Notes: generated from the letters alone by a model not told the origin. DNA of 64,000 nt from CAXXOK01 sp964497495 (GCA_964497495.1 CAZCCZ010000003.1:62001-126000); one strand, 5' to 3'; counted from the first letter of the stretch, positions 1 to 8,654 are shown. Made by a program: numbers and translations.

Positions 1-1
1 G

Positions 2-310
2 GATAACGACAAGGCCGATTTTTTCCGCGTCACCGCGTGGAACAAGCTGGGCGACAACTGCCAGCGGTATCTTGCCAAGGGGCGTAAAGTGGCCGTTGTG
101 GGGCCGGTAAGCGTCAGCAGCTATGAGGCTAAGGACGGCGGCGGCACGCGGTTCTCGCTGGATATCCGCGCGGAGGACGTGGAGTTCCTTTCTTCCCGGC
201 AGGATGACCAGCCGCAGACCCGCGCACCGGCGAGGGGCGACGCCGACGATAGCGAGTTTACCGGCAAGAAAGACTTTGACCCGGATGACCCGAATGATCT
301 TCCGTTCTGA
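2..310 (+). CDS. ssb: Single-stranded DNA-binding protein, 5' end cut by window
   Basis: The frame is open from the window edge and encodes the end of an OB-fold (DFFRVTAWNKLGDNCQRYL, then GRKVAVVGPV), which is the typical SSB core. A variable linker follows, then an acidic tail ending DDPNDLPF, the SSB C-terminal peptide that recruits replication and repair proteins. The start codon lies left of the window. It precedes the helicase gene, so it belongs to the phage replication module and coats single strands during phage DNA synthesis. Confidence 0.93.
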   Translation, partial: DNDKADFFRVTAWNKLGDNCQRYLAKGRKVAVVGPVSVSSYEAKDGGGTRFSLDIRAEDVEFLSSRQDDQPQTRAPARGDADDSEFTGKKDFDPDDPNDLPF

Positions 311-324
311 CGGGGGACAGCATC

Positions 325-1011
325 ATGATGAAGTTTCTGAAAGTCTACTATGACTGGCAGGAGGGAACCGATACGCTTTCGGACGCCGAGTTTGGACGGC
401 TTATCAGGGCGCTGCTCGATTATGCGCAGACCGGAAATAGGCCGGAGTTACAGGGGGCCGAAAAGCACATCTTCCCCATTGTCAAGTTGCAGGTAGACCG
501 AGACCGCCAAAGCTACGAAAAGAATTGCGAAAACGGCAGTAAAGGCGGTAGGCCGAAAACCGAAACAAACCCACTCGAACCCAAAATAACCCACGATAAC
601 CCAACCGAACCCACGATAACCCAACGGAACCAAGAACAAGAACAAGAACAAGACCAAGATATTACGAATAGCGCCGCGTCAAGCGCGCCGCCCGTGATTT
701 CGCTGGTTCAGAACGACGGAAACCTGTACGGGGTTTCGCAGCCGCAGATCAACCGCTGGCAGGAGTTATACCCCGCCGTGGACGTTCTCGCGGAACTGCG
801 CAAAATGGCCGGGTGGCTGGAAGCCAACAGCCGGAACCGAAAGACGAAAGGCGGGATGGCGCGGTTCGCGGCCAATTGGCTTTCGCGGGTACAGGACAAG
901 AGCCGACCCGTTGCACCGGTTCCCGAGGACGGGCGTTCGGAGATATCCGTCATCCGAAAACGCATCGAGGAAGAACGCACGGGGAAATTATTGCGAGGTG
1001 ATTTTTCATGA
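325..1011 (+). CDS. Phage replication-associated protein (DUF6291-like N-terminus)
   Basis: A 228-residue protein. Residues 1-70 form a conserved N-terminal part typical of phage replication accessory proteins. Residues 80-112 are low complexity, with repeated NP.EP.IT units and then QEQEQEQDQD. The C-terminal part (about 120-200) is helical and ends with a KTKGGMARFAANWLSR segment, like the C-terminus of phage replisome organisers that load DnaB. It overlaps the helicase start by four bases (ATGA), which fits a helicase-loading or initiation role. The exact family is not certain. ATG at 325 is followed by another ATG at 328. Confidence 0.7.
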   Translation: MMKFLKVYYDWQEGTDTLSDAEFGRLIRALLDYAQTGNRPELQGAEKHIFPIVKLQVDRDRQSYEKNCENGSKGGRPKTETNPLEPKITHDNPTEPTITQRNQEQEQEQDQDITNSAASSAPPVISLVQNDGNLYGVSQPQINRWQELYPAVDVLAELRKMAGWLEANSRNRKTKGGMARFAANWLSRVQDKSRPVAPVPEDGRSEISVIRKRIEEERTGKLLRGDFS

Positions 1012-2363
1012 CCGGTCTGAACGGGTTTGTACCCCCGCACAACACCGACGCGGAAAAGTCCGTGATCGGCGCGGCGTTGCAGGATGGGAAAGCGCTGAAA
1101 AAGGCCGTCGCCGGTTTACGGCCCGATGATTTCTATTCGCCGGAGAACACGGAAATATTTTCCACGATGGTCGCCCTGAACGCGGGGAAGAGCCCGGTGG
1201 ACGTGATGACCGTGGGAAACCTGCTGGCGAAGCGCGGAACGCTGAAAAGTACGGGCGGCACCGCCTACCTGCTGGATGCGTACCGGTTCGTTCCCACCGT
1301 GGTCAACGTGGACGCTTATATCGGGATTGTGCAGGACATGAGCCGCCGCCGCAGGCTGATCGAGGCGAGCCGGAAATTCATGGCCCGTATCTACGGTCAG
1401 GTGGACGAGATCGACGCGGCCATCGGGGATATGCGGGCCGCTATGCGGTTCGGGCTGGGGAACGGAAAGGTCACAACGGCCTCGGAGGTGGCCGCGATGA
1501 CGTACGATTATCTGGACAAGCGCTCGAAGGGGGAAGTCAGGGCCTTGATGACCGGTATTTCGTCGTTGGACAACATGACGGGCGGCCTTCTTGGGGGTGA
1601 CCTGTTCGTGATCGGCGCGCGTCCGGGCGTTGGCAAGTCGGCTCTGGCGATGGAAATCGTGCTGAACGTGGCTCGCAAGGGCGGGCATGTGCTGGTGCTA
1701 AGCCGCGAAATGCAAGCGGAGCAGTACGGAATCAGGGCCGGTTCCCGCCTCTGCGAGTTGAACGGGACGCAGCTTAAAAACGCCGAGATCGGCGATCAGC
1801 AATGGGAGCAGGTCGGGCTTGCCTACGACGAGTTCTCGCAATTGCCGATTGAGTTTCTTTTCTCGACGCGGAACGTGGAAGAACTGCAAGCCATTGCGCA
1901 GGAGCGGTACGACGATAAGGGGCTAGATCTGATCGTGGTGGATTACATGCAGCTGATGGGGACGGCAGCCAAGACCGACAAGCGTTATCAGGAGGTCGGG
2001 GCCGTGAGCCGAGGTTTGAAGGAGCTTGCGACCACGCTGAAAGTGCCCGTGATCGCGCTTGCGCAAGTAAAGCGCCCGAGCGACGGGAAAGCCGCTCCGT
2101 GCCCGATGCTGCAAGACCTTCGGGAGAGCGGCGATATTGAACAGGACGCGGATACCGTGATGTTCCTGCACCGTCCCGACACGCTGAACGATTCGGATAT
2201 CCCATCGAATGATGTGCACGTGTGCACGCTGATCGAACAGGCCGGGAGGCAATATCTCGTGGCGAAAATCGCAAAGCAGCGCATGGGGAGCCTCGGCACG
2301 GTGGGGCTGGACTTCGACCCCGCGCACATGGCGATACGCCCGGTAGACGGGAGGGCCGCATGA
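1008..2363 (+). CDS. dnaB: DnaB-like replicative helicase
   Basis: A 451-residue protein with the DnaB layout. An N-terminal helical domain (about residues 5-105, starting VPPHNTDAEKSVIGAAL) is followed by a RecA-like ATPase with Walker A GARPGVGKSA near residue 205 and Walker B LIVVDYMQLM near 310. Length matches bacterial DnaB. It unwinds DNA ahead of the replication fork as a hexamer. The start overlaps the preceding stop in ATGA, and its own stop overlaps the rusA start in the same way, so these genes are translationally coupled. Confidence 0.95.
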   Translation: MTGLNGFVPPHNTDAEKSVIGAALQDGKALKKAVAGLRPDDFYSPENTEIFSTMVALNAGKSPVDVMTVGNLLAKRGTLKSTGGTAYLLDAYRFVPTVVNVDAYIGIVQDMSRRRRLIEASRKFMARIYGQVDEIDAAIGDMRAAMRFGLGNGKVTTASEVAAMTYDYLDKRSKGEVRALMTGISSLDNMTGGLLGGDLFVIGARPGVGKSALAMEIVLNVARKGGHVLVLSREMQAEQYGIRAGSRLCELNGTQLKNAEIGDQQWEQVGLAYDEFSQLPIEFLFSTRNVEELQAIAQERYDDKGLDLIVVDYMQLMGTAAKTDKRYQEVGAVSRGLKELATTLKVPVIALAQVKRPSDGKAAPCPMLQDLRESGDIEQDADTVMFLHRPDTLNDSDIPSNDVHVCTLIEQAGRQYLVAKIAKQRMGSLGTVGLDFDPAHMAIRPVDGRAA

Positions 2364-2779
2364 GCAGAGTTTTCGTGGTATACGGCGAGCCGCAGGGAAA
2401 GGGAAGGCCGAGGGTCATGCGTTCGGGGCATGCCTTTACGCCGGGGAAGACCCTTTCTTACGAGCAGGAAGTGAAACAGGCGTATGTGATGGAGCACGGC
2501 GATAAGCCGCTGATCGACAAGGAAACGCCGGTATGCGTCACGATTCTCGCGGAAATGACGATTCCGGCGTCCGCGCCGAAGAAGCGGGCCGCGAAGATGC
2601 TGACCGGTTCCATCCGACCGACGAAAAAACCCGATTGGGACAATATCGGGAAGATCGTTACCGACGCGCTCAACGGGCTTGCGTGGCACGACGACGCGCA
2701 GGTGGTCGATGCCCGTGTTGTGAAGCGGTATTCGGAGAGGCCGCACGTGACGGTTATCGTGGACGAAATAATAGCTTGA
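2360..2779 (+). CDS. rusA: RusA-family Holliday junction resolvase
   Basis: A 139-residue protein matching RusA in length and layout: an N-terminal GEPQGKGRPR strand, then KPDWDNIGKIVTDALNG and WHDDAQV near residues 91-112, which supply the acidic residues that bind magnesium. RusA cuts four-way junctions, and in phages it resolves branched replication intermediates before packaging. A longer reading from 2222 is possible, but ATG at 2360 overlaps the helicase stop (ATGA) and gives the family's usual N-terminus. Confidence 0.9.
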   Translation: MSRVFVVYGEPQGKGRPRVMRSGHAFTPGKTLSYEQEVKQAYVMEHGDKPLIDKETPVCVTILAEMTIPASAPKKRAAKMLTGSIRPTKKPDWDNIGKIVTDALNGLAWHDDAQVVDARVVKRYSERPHVTVIVDEIIA

Positions 2780-2792
2780 GGAGGCTTGAAAC

Positions 2793-3464
2793 ATGGCCGA
2801 GGTTCGCGGTTATAAATGGGGCGAGTATACGCCGATCAGCCAGGTGAATCTTCCGCACGGGCTTTCCCGCAGCGAAATGATGGGGATGCGCAACACGGGC
2901 ATGAGCAACAGCGCCATTGCGCGGGCGCTAGAAGTGCCTTCGTGGAAGGTTTCAAAACTGATCGGGAAGACGCCGAACGAGGTTCGGGCGGCGGTTGCCT
3001 CAAAGGCGCTCGAAAAGGCACGTAAGGCTCGTTATGATGGGGAGGAAAGAATTGATGGGCGGGCGCTACGGGCGTTACGAAGGGCCGCCGGTATAAGACA
3101 AAATGAAGCCGGAATGCTCGTCGGCGTCGATGACAGTACGATCAGAGCTTATGAAAGCGGGAAAGCCCGAATGAGAAAAGCCGATTTCGACGTTCTGAAA
3201 GCCGAATATGAGAAAAAGACCACCAAACAGCCGACGAAAGAGGAAAAGCCTTCCGGTTCTCTGGTCAGGACATACGAGATCGTCACCCTGCGCGGTGATC
3301 TCGCGCAGTATACGATCAGCCAGCCGAAACAGTGCATCGAACTTTCTTTGATCGGTACGGAACATAAGAACGAAAGCTCCGTAACGCTTACGTTTCAAGA
3401 GGTTGAACCGCTGATCGAAGAAATGATCAACGTTGTCGGGGAGCTTGATCATCTGAAGGCGTAA
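2793..3464 (+). CDS. Phage DNA-binding protein with two helix-turn-helix segments
   Basis: A 223-residue protein. Residues 26-60 form a resolvase-like helix-turn-helix (MRNTGMSNSAIARALEV). Residues 88-125 form an XRE-type helix-turn-helix (RRAAGIRQNEAGMLVGVDDS followed by TIRAYESGK). A lysine- and glutamate-rich linker and a C-terminal beta-rich part (about 150-223) of unknown function follow. Its position between the replication and packaging genes suggests a middle or late transcription regulator. The GGAGG at 2779-2783 is well placed for ATG at 2793. The exact role is not known. Confidence 0.7.
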   Translation: MAEVRGYKWGEYTPISQVNLPHGLSRSEMMGMRNTGMSNSAIARALEVPSWKVSKLIGKTPNEVRAAVASKALEKARKARYDGEERIDGRALRALRRAAGIRQNEAGMLVGVDDSTIRAYESGKARMRKADFDVLKAEYEKKTTKQPTKEEKPSGSLVRTYEIVTLRGDLAQYTISQPKQCIELSLIGTEHKNESSVTLTFQEVEPLIEEMINVVGELDHLKA

Positions 3465-3489
3465 GCTTCCGGGCCAGAAAGGACATGCG

Positions 3490-3891
3490 ATGACGGTTTT
3501 AGAAACGCTGAACGCTTGCCGCGATATGGCAATCGAAACAAACCTGCTGCTGCGGCTGACCGAATCGGTTTCGATGCCTGGGTGCGGGTGCCGGAGCCAG
3601 CAGGTCGATGGGATGCCGCGAGGTGGAAACGATAATACCGCCGCCGCTGTCGCCAGAATCGGCACTTACGAGAAGTGGTACGCCGACGCGCACGCGAGGC
3701 TCGTCCTGCTGGCGGAAGACGTGGAGGACGTTATCGCTCTGCTCCCTCTGGAAGAAAAGGCCCTGATGCGGCACTACTACGTCGAGGGGAAAACGGACGC
3801 GGAGTGCGCGGCTTTGATGGGGTGGACGCGCAGGGCGACGGCCACGGAAAAGAGGCGGGATATTTTGGGGAAATTGGCCCAAACCCCTTGA
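3490..3891 (+). CDS. Phage late-gene regulator, ArpU/RinA or sigma-70 region 4-like
   Basis: A 133-residue protein. The C-terminal half (about 75-130) carries EDVIALLPLEEKALMRHYYV followed by a WTRRATATEKRRDIL recognition-helix segment. This is the pattern of the small sigma-region-4-like activators (ArpU, RinA, DUF1492) that sit just before terminase genes in Firmicutes phages. These proteins switch on packaging and head genes. A sigma-A promoter starts inside its last codons at 3888 and is a natural target. Confidence 0.75.
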   Translation: MTVLETLNACRDMAIETNLLLRLTESVSMPGCGCRSQQVDGMPRGGNDNTAAAVARIGTYEKWYADAHARLVLLAEDVEDVIALLPLEEKALMRHYYVEGKTDAECAALMGWTRRATATEKRRDILGKLAQTP

Positions 3892-3916
3892 CCGTACAGG
3901 GCTTGACAGGTATAAT
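3888..3916 (+). promoter_or_regulatory. Sigma-A promoter before the packaging genes
   Basis: TTGACC at 3888-3893 and a perfect TATAAT at 3911-3916, separated by exactly 17 bases. It overlaps the end of the regulator gene and should start RNA near 3923. A hairpin terminator lies only about 20 bases after that start, so the RNA is either a tiny transcript or is read through under control. Confidence 0.85.
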
Positions 3917-3940
3917 GGTATCGGGAAATTAATATACAGA

Positions 3941-3970
3941 AGCGCTTCGGGAAACCGGGGCGCTTTTTTC
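3941..3970 (+). terminator. Intrinsic terminator or attenuator before parB-like gene
   Basis: A 10-bp stem, AGCGCTTCGG pairing with CCGGGGCGCT, around a GAAA loop and followed by six Ts. It lies between a strong promoter and the packaging genes, which is the arrangement expected for antitermination control. Confidence 0.85.
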
Positions 3971-3990
3971 ATGCAACAACGGAGGAAACG

Positions 3991-4719
3991 ATGCCTGATA
4001 TCACGAGGGTGCTTGTTACGCGACCGATTGCAGATATTAAGCCGTACCCGGATAACCCCCGCAGGAACGACGGGGCCGTGGCGGACGTTGCCGAGAGTAT
4101 CCGGCAATGCGGGTATTGCGCCCCGATCATCGTGGACGAGGAGAACGTCATTCTGGCGGGCCATACGCGGCTAAAGGCGCTGAAAAAGCTCGGATGGGAG
4201 GAAATACCCGTCCTCGTGCTGACCGGGCTTGACGAGGCGCAGAAACGGAAATACAGGCTGCTGGACAACAAGACCGGGGAGATCGCCGAATGGGAAAAGG
4301 ACTTGCTCAAGGATGAGCTGGAAGGGCTGGACTTCGAGGGGTACGATTTCGGGTTTGAACCGGAATCCGAATTGACGCAGTATACGCAGAAGATCACCAC
4401 GCCTCAGTACGAGATCACCGGCGAATGCCCCGATATCAAGGAACTACTCGACAGCCGCAAGGCCGATGACCTGATCGCGGATGCCGAAACCGCAGACGTT
4501 ACGGAGGACGAAAGGGCGCTGCTGGTCGCCGCCGCCCGAAGGCATACCGTGTTCAACTACGCGAAGATCGCCGAGTATTACGCGCACGCCTCCCCTGCCA
4601 TGCAGCGGGAAATGGAGAAATCGGCGCTCGTAATCATCGACGCGGACGATGCGATTGCCCGTGGGTACGCGAATTTCATGGAAGTGATCGGCGCGGAGAG
4701 GGACAGCGATGCGGAGTGA
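3991..4719 (+). CDS. ParB-like nuclease-domain protein
   Basis: A 242-residue protein. Residues 8-95 match the ParB/sulfiredoxin N-terminal fold (IADIKPYPDNPRRND, then IIVDEENVILAGHTRLKALKKL). The C-terminal half has no partition helix-turn-helix, so this is the phage form usually found beside DNA-modification or terminase genes and not a plasmid partition protein. It overlaps the following glycosyltransferase gene by 11 bases, which points to a joint function. GGAGG lies at 3980-3984. Such domains can act as CTPases or nucleases; which applies here is unknown. Confidence 0.85.
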   Translation: MPDITRVLVTRPIADIKPYPDNPRRNDGAVADVAESIRQCGYCAPIIVDEENVILAGHTRLKALKKLGWEEIPVLVLTGLDEAQKRKYRLLDNKTGEIAEWEKDLLKDELEGLDFEGYDFGFEPESELTQYTQKITTPQYEITGECPDIKELLDSRKADDLIADAETADVTEDERALLVAAARRHTVFNYAKIAEYYAHASPAMQREMEKSALVIIDADDAIARGYANFMEVIGAERDSDAE

Positions 4720-5569
4720 CTTTGCGGCGTTCATCCTGACGCACGGGAGGCCCGACCGGCAATACACGCTGGATACGCTGAAACGGTGCGGGTATACCGG
4801 CGCGTACTACCTTGTGATCGACAACGAGGACGATACCGCCGGGGAATACTTCAAACGCTACGGGGACAAGGTGATTCAGTTCGATAAGCTGGCGGTATCC
4901 CGGACGTTCGATACCGGGGATAATTTCAGCGACAGACGCACCATCGTCTATGCCCGGAATGCCTGTTTCCAGATTGCGAAGAATCTCGGAATCAGGTATT
5001 TTTTGGAGCTTGACGACGATTACACGTCCTTCTGCTGCCGGTACGTGAAGGACGGGAAATTCACGAGACGGGAACTGAACAACATCGACGGTATGTTCGA
5101 GCTGATGATTCAACTGCTGAACGATACGAAGGCGGTCACGGTGGCCTTTGCGCAGAACGGTGATTTCGTCGGCGGCGCGTTGGAGGGCGGGGCGTACAGC
5201 AAGGGGATACTCCGCAAGGCCATGAACACGTTCTTCTGCGATACGGAAAGGCCGTTCACGTTCGTGGGCCGCATTAACGAGGACGTGAACACCTACACGT
5301 CCGAGGGCAGCCGGGGCAAGCTGTTCCTTACCGTCACCGGGGTAAGCATCCAGCAGAAACAGACGCAAAGCAATAAGGGCGGTATGACGGACGTGTATCT
5401 GGACAGCGGCACCTACGTCAAGAGCTTCTACACGGTCATGTACTCGCCGTCCTGCACCACCGTCATGCGGATGGGCGGCAACACGCAGAAGCGAATCCAC
5501 CATCACGTCGAGTGGTCGAACTGCGTACCGAAGATCATCAGCGACAGATACCGGAAAGAGGGCGGTTAA
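4709..5569 (+). CDS. TET-associated-type glycosyltransferase (phage DNA modification candidate)
   Basis: A 286-residue protein starting FAAFILTHGRPDRQYTLDTL, with YYLVIDNEDDT, ARNACFQIAKNLG and YFLELDDDYTSF further on. The LDDDY motif is the metal and sugar-nucleotide site of a GT-A fold. The overall pattern matches what I know of the TET/JBP-associated glycosyltransferases of phages, which are predicted to add sugars to hydroxymethylated bases. No TET/JBP oxygenase or base-modifying hydroxylase is visible in the window. It is coupled to the ParB-like gene before it. The substrate is inferred only from the family. Confidence 0.72.
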   Translation: MRSDFAAFILTHGRPDRQYTLDTLKRCGYTGAYYLVIDNEDDTAGEYFKRYGDKVIQFDKLAVSRTFDTGDNFSDRRTIVYARNACFQIAKNLGIRYFLELDDDYTSFCCRYVKDGKFTRRELNNIDGMFELMIQLLNDTKAVTVAFAQNGDFVGGALEGGAYSKGILRKAMNTFFCDTERPFTFVGRINEDVNTYTSEGSRGKLFLTVTGVSIQQKQTQSNKGGMTDVYLDSGTYVKSFYTVMYSPSCTTVMRMGGNTQKRIHHHVEWSNCVPKIISDRYRKEGG

Positions 5570-5570
5570 G

Positions 5571-5945
5571 ATTGCAGCCAGAGGCAAGTACCACGAGTGG
5601 TTAGAGACGGACAAGCTGATTCTGTTAAAGGGCTGGGCGCGGAACGGCCTGACCGACGCGCAGATCGCCCACAATATCGGAATCAGCGCCGTCACATTCT
5701 ACGAATGGAAGAAGCTGTACCCTAAATTTGCGAATGCCCTAAAAGTGAGCAAGGAGATCGCGGACGACGTGGTAGAAAACGCGCTGTGGGTTGCCGCCCA
5801 AAACGGCAATATCACGGCGTGCATCTTCTGGCTGAAAAACCGGAGGCCGGGCAAGTGGCGCGACAGGCCGCAGGAGTACGGCAGCGAGCAGCAGGAGGAC
5901 GATAATCTGTATACGGCGATTACCGAGGCGGTGAAGCAGCCGTGA
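5571..5945 (+). CDS. terS: Terminase small subunit, apparent ATT start
   Basis: A 124-residue protein beginning IAARGKYHEWLETDKLILL, with the helix-turn-helix GLTDAQIAHNIGISAVTFYE near residues 30-50. This is the usual N-terminus of PBSX-type small terminase subunits, which bind the packaging site and hand DNA to the large subunit. No ATG, GTG or TTG occurs in frame until GTG at 5745, which would delete the DNA-binding domain. ATT at 5571 sits six bases after a GAGGGCGG ribosome-binding site and one base after the previous stop, so it is the best start. Confidence 0.8.
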   Translation: MAARGKYHEWLETDKLILLKGWARNGLTDAQIAHNIGISAVTFYEWKKLYPKFANALKVSKEIADDVVENALWVAAQNGNITACIFWLKNRRPGKWRDRPQEYGSEQQEDDNLYTAITEAVKQP

Positions 5946-7231
5946 GGTTCGAGAAGATATCCCCGAAACAGGCCGAGATATTCAAGTTTATGGCGGAGCC
6001 TTACGACGCGCTGATCTGCGACGGGGCCGTCCGCAGCGGGAAAACAACCATGATGTCGGTCGCGTTCGTCGAGTGGGCCATGTCCCGCTTCGACGGGTGT
6101 AATTTCGGCATCTGCGGCAAGACCGTCCGCAGCGCGGAGCGCAATATCATCATGCCGCTGGTCGGCACGCGGAGCGTTACGCGGAAATACTCGATCACCT
6201 ACGCGCGGTCGTTGTCGCTGATGACGGTACGGCGCGGGCATACCACCAACTACTTCTACATCTTCGGCGGCAAGGACGAATCGAGCTACACGCTGATTCA
6301 GGGTATTACGCTGTCCGGCGTGCTGTTCGACGAAGTGGCGCTGATGCCGGAATCCTTCGTCAATCAGGCGTTGGCCCGCACGCTGACCGAGGACGACGCC
6401 AAGTCGTGGTTCAACTGCAACCCGGAAGCGCCGGGGCACTGGTTCCATACGAAATGGGTCTTGCAGCCGGAGCAGCACAACGCGAAACATCTGCACTTCC
6501 TGATGACCGATAATCCGGGGAACAGCGAAAAGGCGCTTGCGAAGGCCGAGCGGGACTACAGCGGCGTGTTCTACAAGCGCTACGTGCTGGGCCTGTGGGT
6601 GTCGGCAGAGGGCACCGTGTACAGCCGGTTCGCGGATAATCCCCAAGGATACACGGTCACGCGCGACTGGCTGAACGGTCGCAAGCTGATGGACGCGAAC
6701 ATCGGGGTGGACTTCGGCGGCAACGGTTCGGGCCATGCGTTCGTCTGCACCGGCTTTGAGCGCGGGTTGAAAAGCATGGCGACGCTGGCCGAGTGGTACC
6801 ACAAGGGCGAAATCACCCCGGAAAAGCTCGAAAGCGAGTTCGTGGACTTCGCAAAGATGTGTTCGCAGGAGTACGGCGCAACGACCGCCTATTGTGACAG
6901 CGCGGAAACGACCCTGATCATGGGGCTGCGTGCAGCCGTTATGCGCGAGCATATCCCGCTGGACGTGGTGGACGCTCAGAAAGGGCCGATCAACGACCGC
7001 ATTCGCTTCCTGTGCCGCCTCATGGCGGCGGGCCGGTATCACGTAATGGATACCTGCCCGAAGCTGATCGACGCGCTTACGACGGCTGTATGGGACAGCA
7101 AGCACGTCACCGAGGACGTGCGGCTGGATAACGGCAGTACCAACATCGACAGCTTGGACGCGCTGGAATATTCGTTCGAGCCGTACATGGAGTCGATGAT
7201 CAACTTGGGCGGCGGGGAGGCGGCTGAATGA
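5942..7231 (+). CDS. terL: Terminase large subunit (PBSX type)
   Basis: A 429-residue protein with an ATPase domain (Walker A GAVRSGKTT near residue 30, Walker B GVLFDEVAL near 126) and a C-terminal RNase H-like nuclease with acidic residues in GVDFGG (about 254) and YCDSAE (about 317). It pumps DNA into the prohead and cuts the concatemer. The GTG start overlaps the stop of the small-subunit gene, and its own end overlaps the portal start by four bases. Confidence 0.95.
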   Translation: MRFEKISPKQAEIFKFMAEPYDALICDGAVRSGKTTMMSVAFVEWAMSRFDGCNFGICGKTVRSAERNIIMPLVGTRSVTRKYSITYARSLSLMTVRRGHTTNYFYIFGGKDESSYTLIQGITLSGVLFDEVALMPESFVNQALARTLTEDDAKSWFNCNPEAPGHWFHTKWVLQPEQHNAKHLHFLMTDNPGNSEKALAKAERDYSGVFYKRYVLGLWVSAEGTVYSRFADNPQGYTVTRDWLNGRKLMDANIGVDFGGNGSGHAFVCTGFERGLKSMATLAEWYHKGEITPEKLESEFVDFAKMCSQEYGATTAYCDSAETTLIMGLRAAVMREHIPLDVVDAQKGPINDRIRFLCRLMAAGRYHVMDTCPKLIDALTTAVWDSKHVTEDVRLDNGSTNIDSLDALEYSFEPYMESMINLGGGEAAE

Positions 7232-8634
7232 ACGACAACGGGAACATGATCGAACAGTGGTTGGAAAAACAGGGCTACCGCCTCGTGGACGGCACGTACC
7301 GGCAACATATACAGGAGTTCCGGGACTGGTTCTGCGGGTACGTCGCCGATTTCCACGATTACCGGGTGAGGGCGCTAAAGGTTCAGAAGAAGCTGAAACG
7401 GTACTCGCTGGGGATGGCGAAAACCGTCGCGGAAGATTACGCCACGCTACTGCTCAACGAGAAGGTGCAAATCACATCGGAACATTTCGAGGGGCTTGGC
7501 GACCTGCTCCGGGACAACCGGTTTCACGAGCGCGGCAACCGTCTGGTGGAATGGACGATGGCGCTTGGCACCGGCGCGCTGGTGGAGTTTGCGGACAGCG
7601 ACGGAAAACCGACCATCGATTATATCCGGGGCGAGCTGATCTATCCGTTGAACTGGGACGGGGACAACATCACCGAGTGCGCCTTCGGCAGCCGCCGGGT
7701 GCTGGGCGCGAAGAAGGACGCGGGCGCGGGATACTACGTGCAGGTGCACGAGCGCAGGGATAACGGGTACGTCATCCGCAATGTGTGGCTGGACGAGAAG
7801 GGCGAGGAGTTACCCACGCCGCCGGATATCAGCCCCGAAAGCGTTTCGCCCGTACCCCTGTTTCAGATTATTCGCCCGAATATCGTCAACAGCATTGACC
7901 CGGAAAGCCCCATGGGGATGAGCGTGTACGGGTGCGCCATCGACCAGTTGAAGGCCGTCGATCTGGTGTACGACAGCTACGTGAACGAATTCCAGCTTGG
8001 CAAGAAGCGCCTTCTGGTTCCGCAGACGTTCGCGCAGCAGCAGTTACAGGAAGATGGCACGATGCGGCCCATGTTCGACCCGAACGACCTGATTTATCAG
8101 GTGTATACCATTTCCGCAGGGGATAAGGACAAGCTGACCCCCGTTGATATGACCCTGCGGGCCGCCGAGCACGAGGCGGGATTGCAGCGGATGATCGACC
8201 TGCTGTCGAAAAAGTGCGGGCTGGGTACGGGCCGGTATCGGTTCGAGGCCGGAAAGGTGGAGCGCACCGCGCAGGAGGTGATCAGCGATGACAGCGACCT
8301 GTACCAGAGCGTCAAGCGCAACGAAAAGCCGCTGGAACGCGCGATCATCGGCATGGTGAAGGCGCTAAGCTGGCTTTCCGGCGGTTCTCCCGACATCGAC
8401 GTGGGTGTGGAGTTCGACGATTCGATCTTCGAGGATACGGGCACCACGATTGAGCGCAACATCAAGCTGGTTGCCGCCGGGCTGAAAAGCAAGAAGGCCG
8501 CGATCATGGAGATCGCCCATTGCACCGATCAGGAGGCCGTGAAGCGTTTGCAGGAGATCGATTCCGAGCAGATGATCGAGGCCCCGAACGCTGACGCGCT
8601 GGTGTTCGGCGAACGGGGAGGCGAGGATGCGTGA
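7228..8634 (+). CDS. Portal protein (SPP1 gp6-like)
   Basis: A 468-residue protein of the SPP1 Gp6-like portal family. The N-terminal wing contains KRYSLGMAKTVAEDYATLLL, and a mid region with SPMGMSVYGCAIDQLKAVD is typical of the family. The C-terminal part has a long helix and a short acidic tail. It forms the dodecameric ring through which DNA enters and leaves the head, and to which connectors and tail attach. It lies directly after the large terminase with an ATGA overlap. Confidence 0.9.
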   Translation: MNDNGNMIEQWLEKQGYRLVDGTYRQHIQEFRDWFCGYVADFHDYRVRALKVQKKLKRYSLGMAKTVAEDYATLLLNEKVQITSEHFEGLGDLLRDNRFHERGNRLVEWTMALGTGALVEFADSDGKPTIDYIRGELIYPLNWDGDNITECAFGSRRVLGAKKDAGAGYYVQVHERRDNGYVIRNVWLDEKGEELPTPPDISPESVSPVPLFQIIRPNIVNSIDPESPMGMSVYGCAIDQLKAVDLVYDSYVNEFQLGKKRLLVPQTFAQQQLQEDGTMRPMFDPNDLIYQVYTISAGDKDKLTPVDMTLRAAEHEAGLQRMIDLLSKKCGLGTGRYRFEAGKVERTAQEVISDDSDLYQSVKRNEKPLERAIIGMVKALSWLSGGSPDIDVGVEFDDSIFEDTGTTIERNIKLVAAGLKSKKAAIMEIAHCTDQEAVKRLQEIDSEQMIEAPNADALVFGERGGEDA

Positions 8635-8654
8635 GGAAGTGAGGGCGGCAAGCC

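Noticed and set aside
3991..4719. Plasmid-type partition protein ParB
   Set aside because: Only the N-terminal domain is present, with no partition helix-turn-helix, no ParA and no parS sites nearby.
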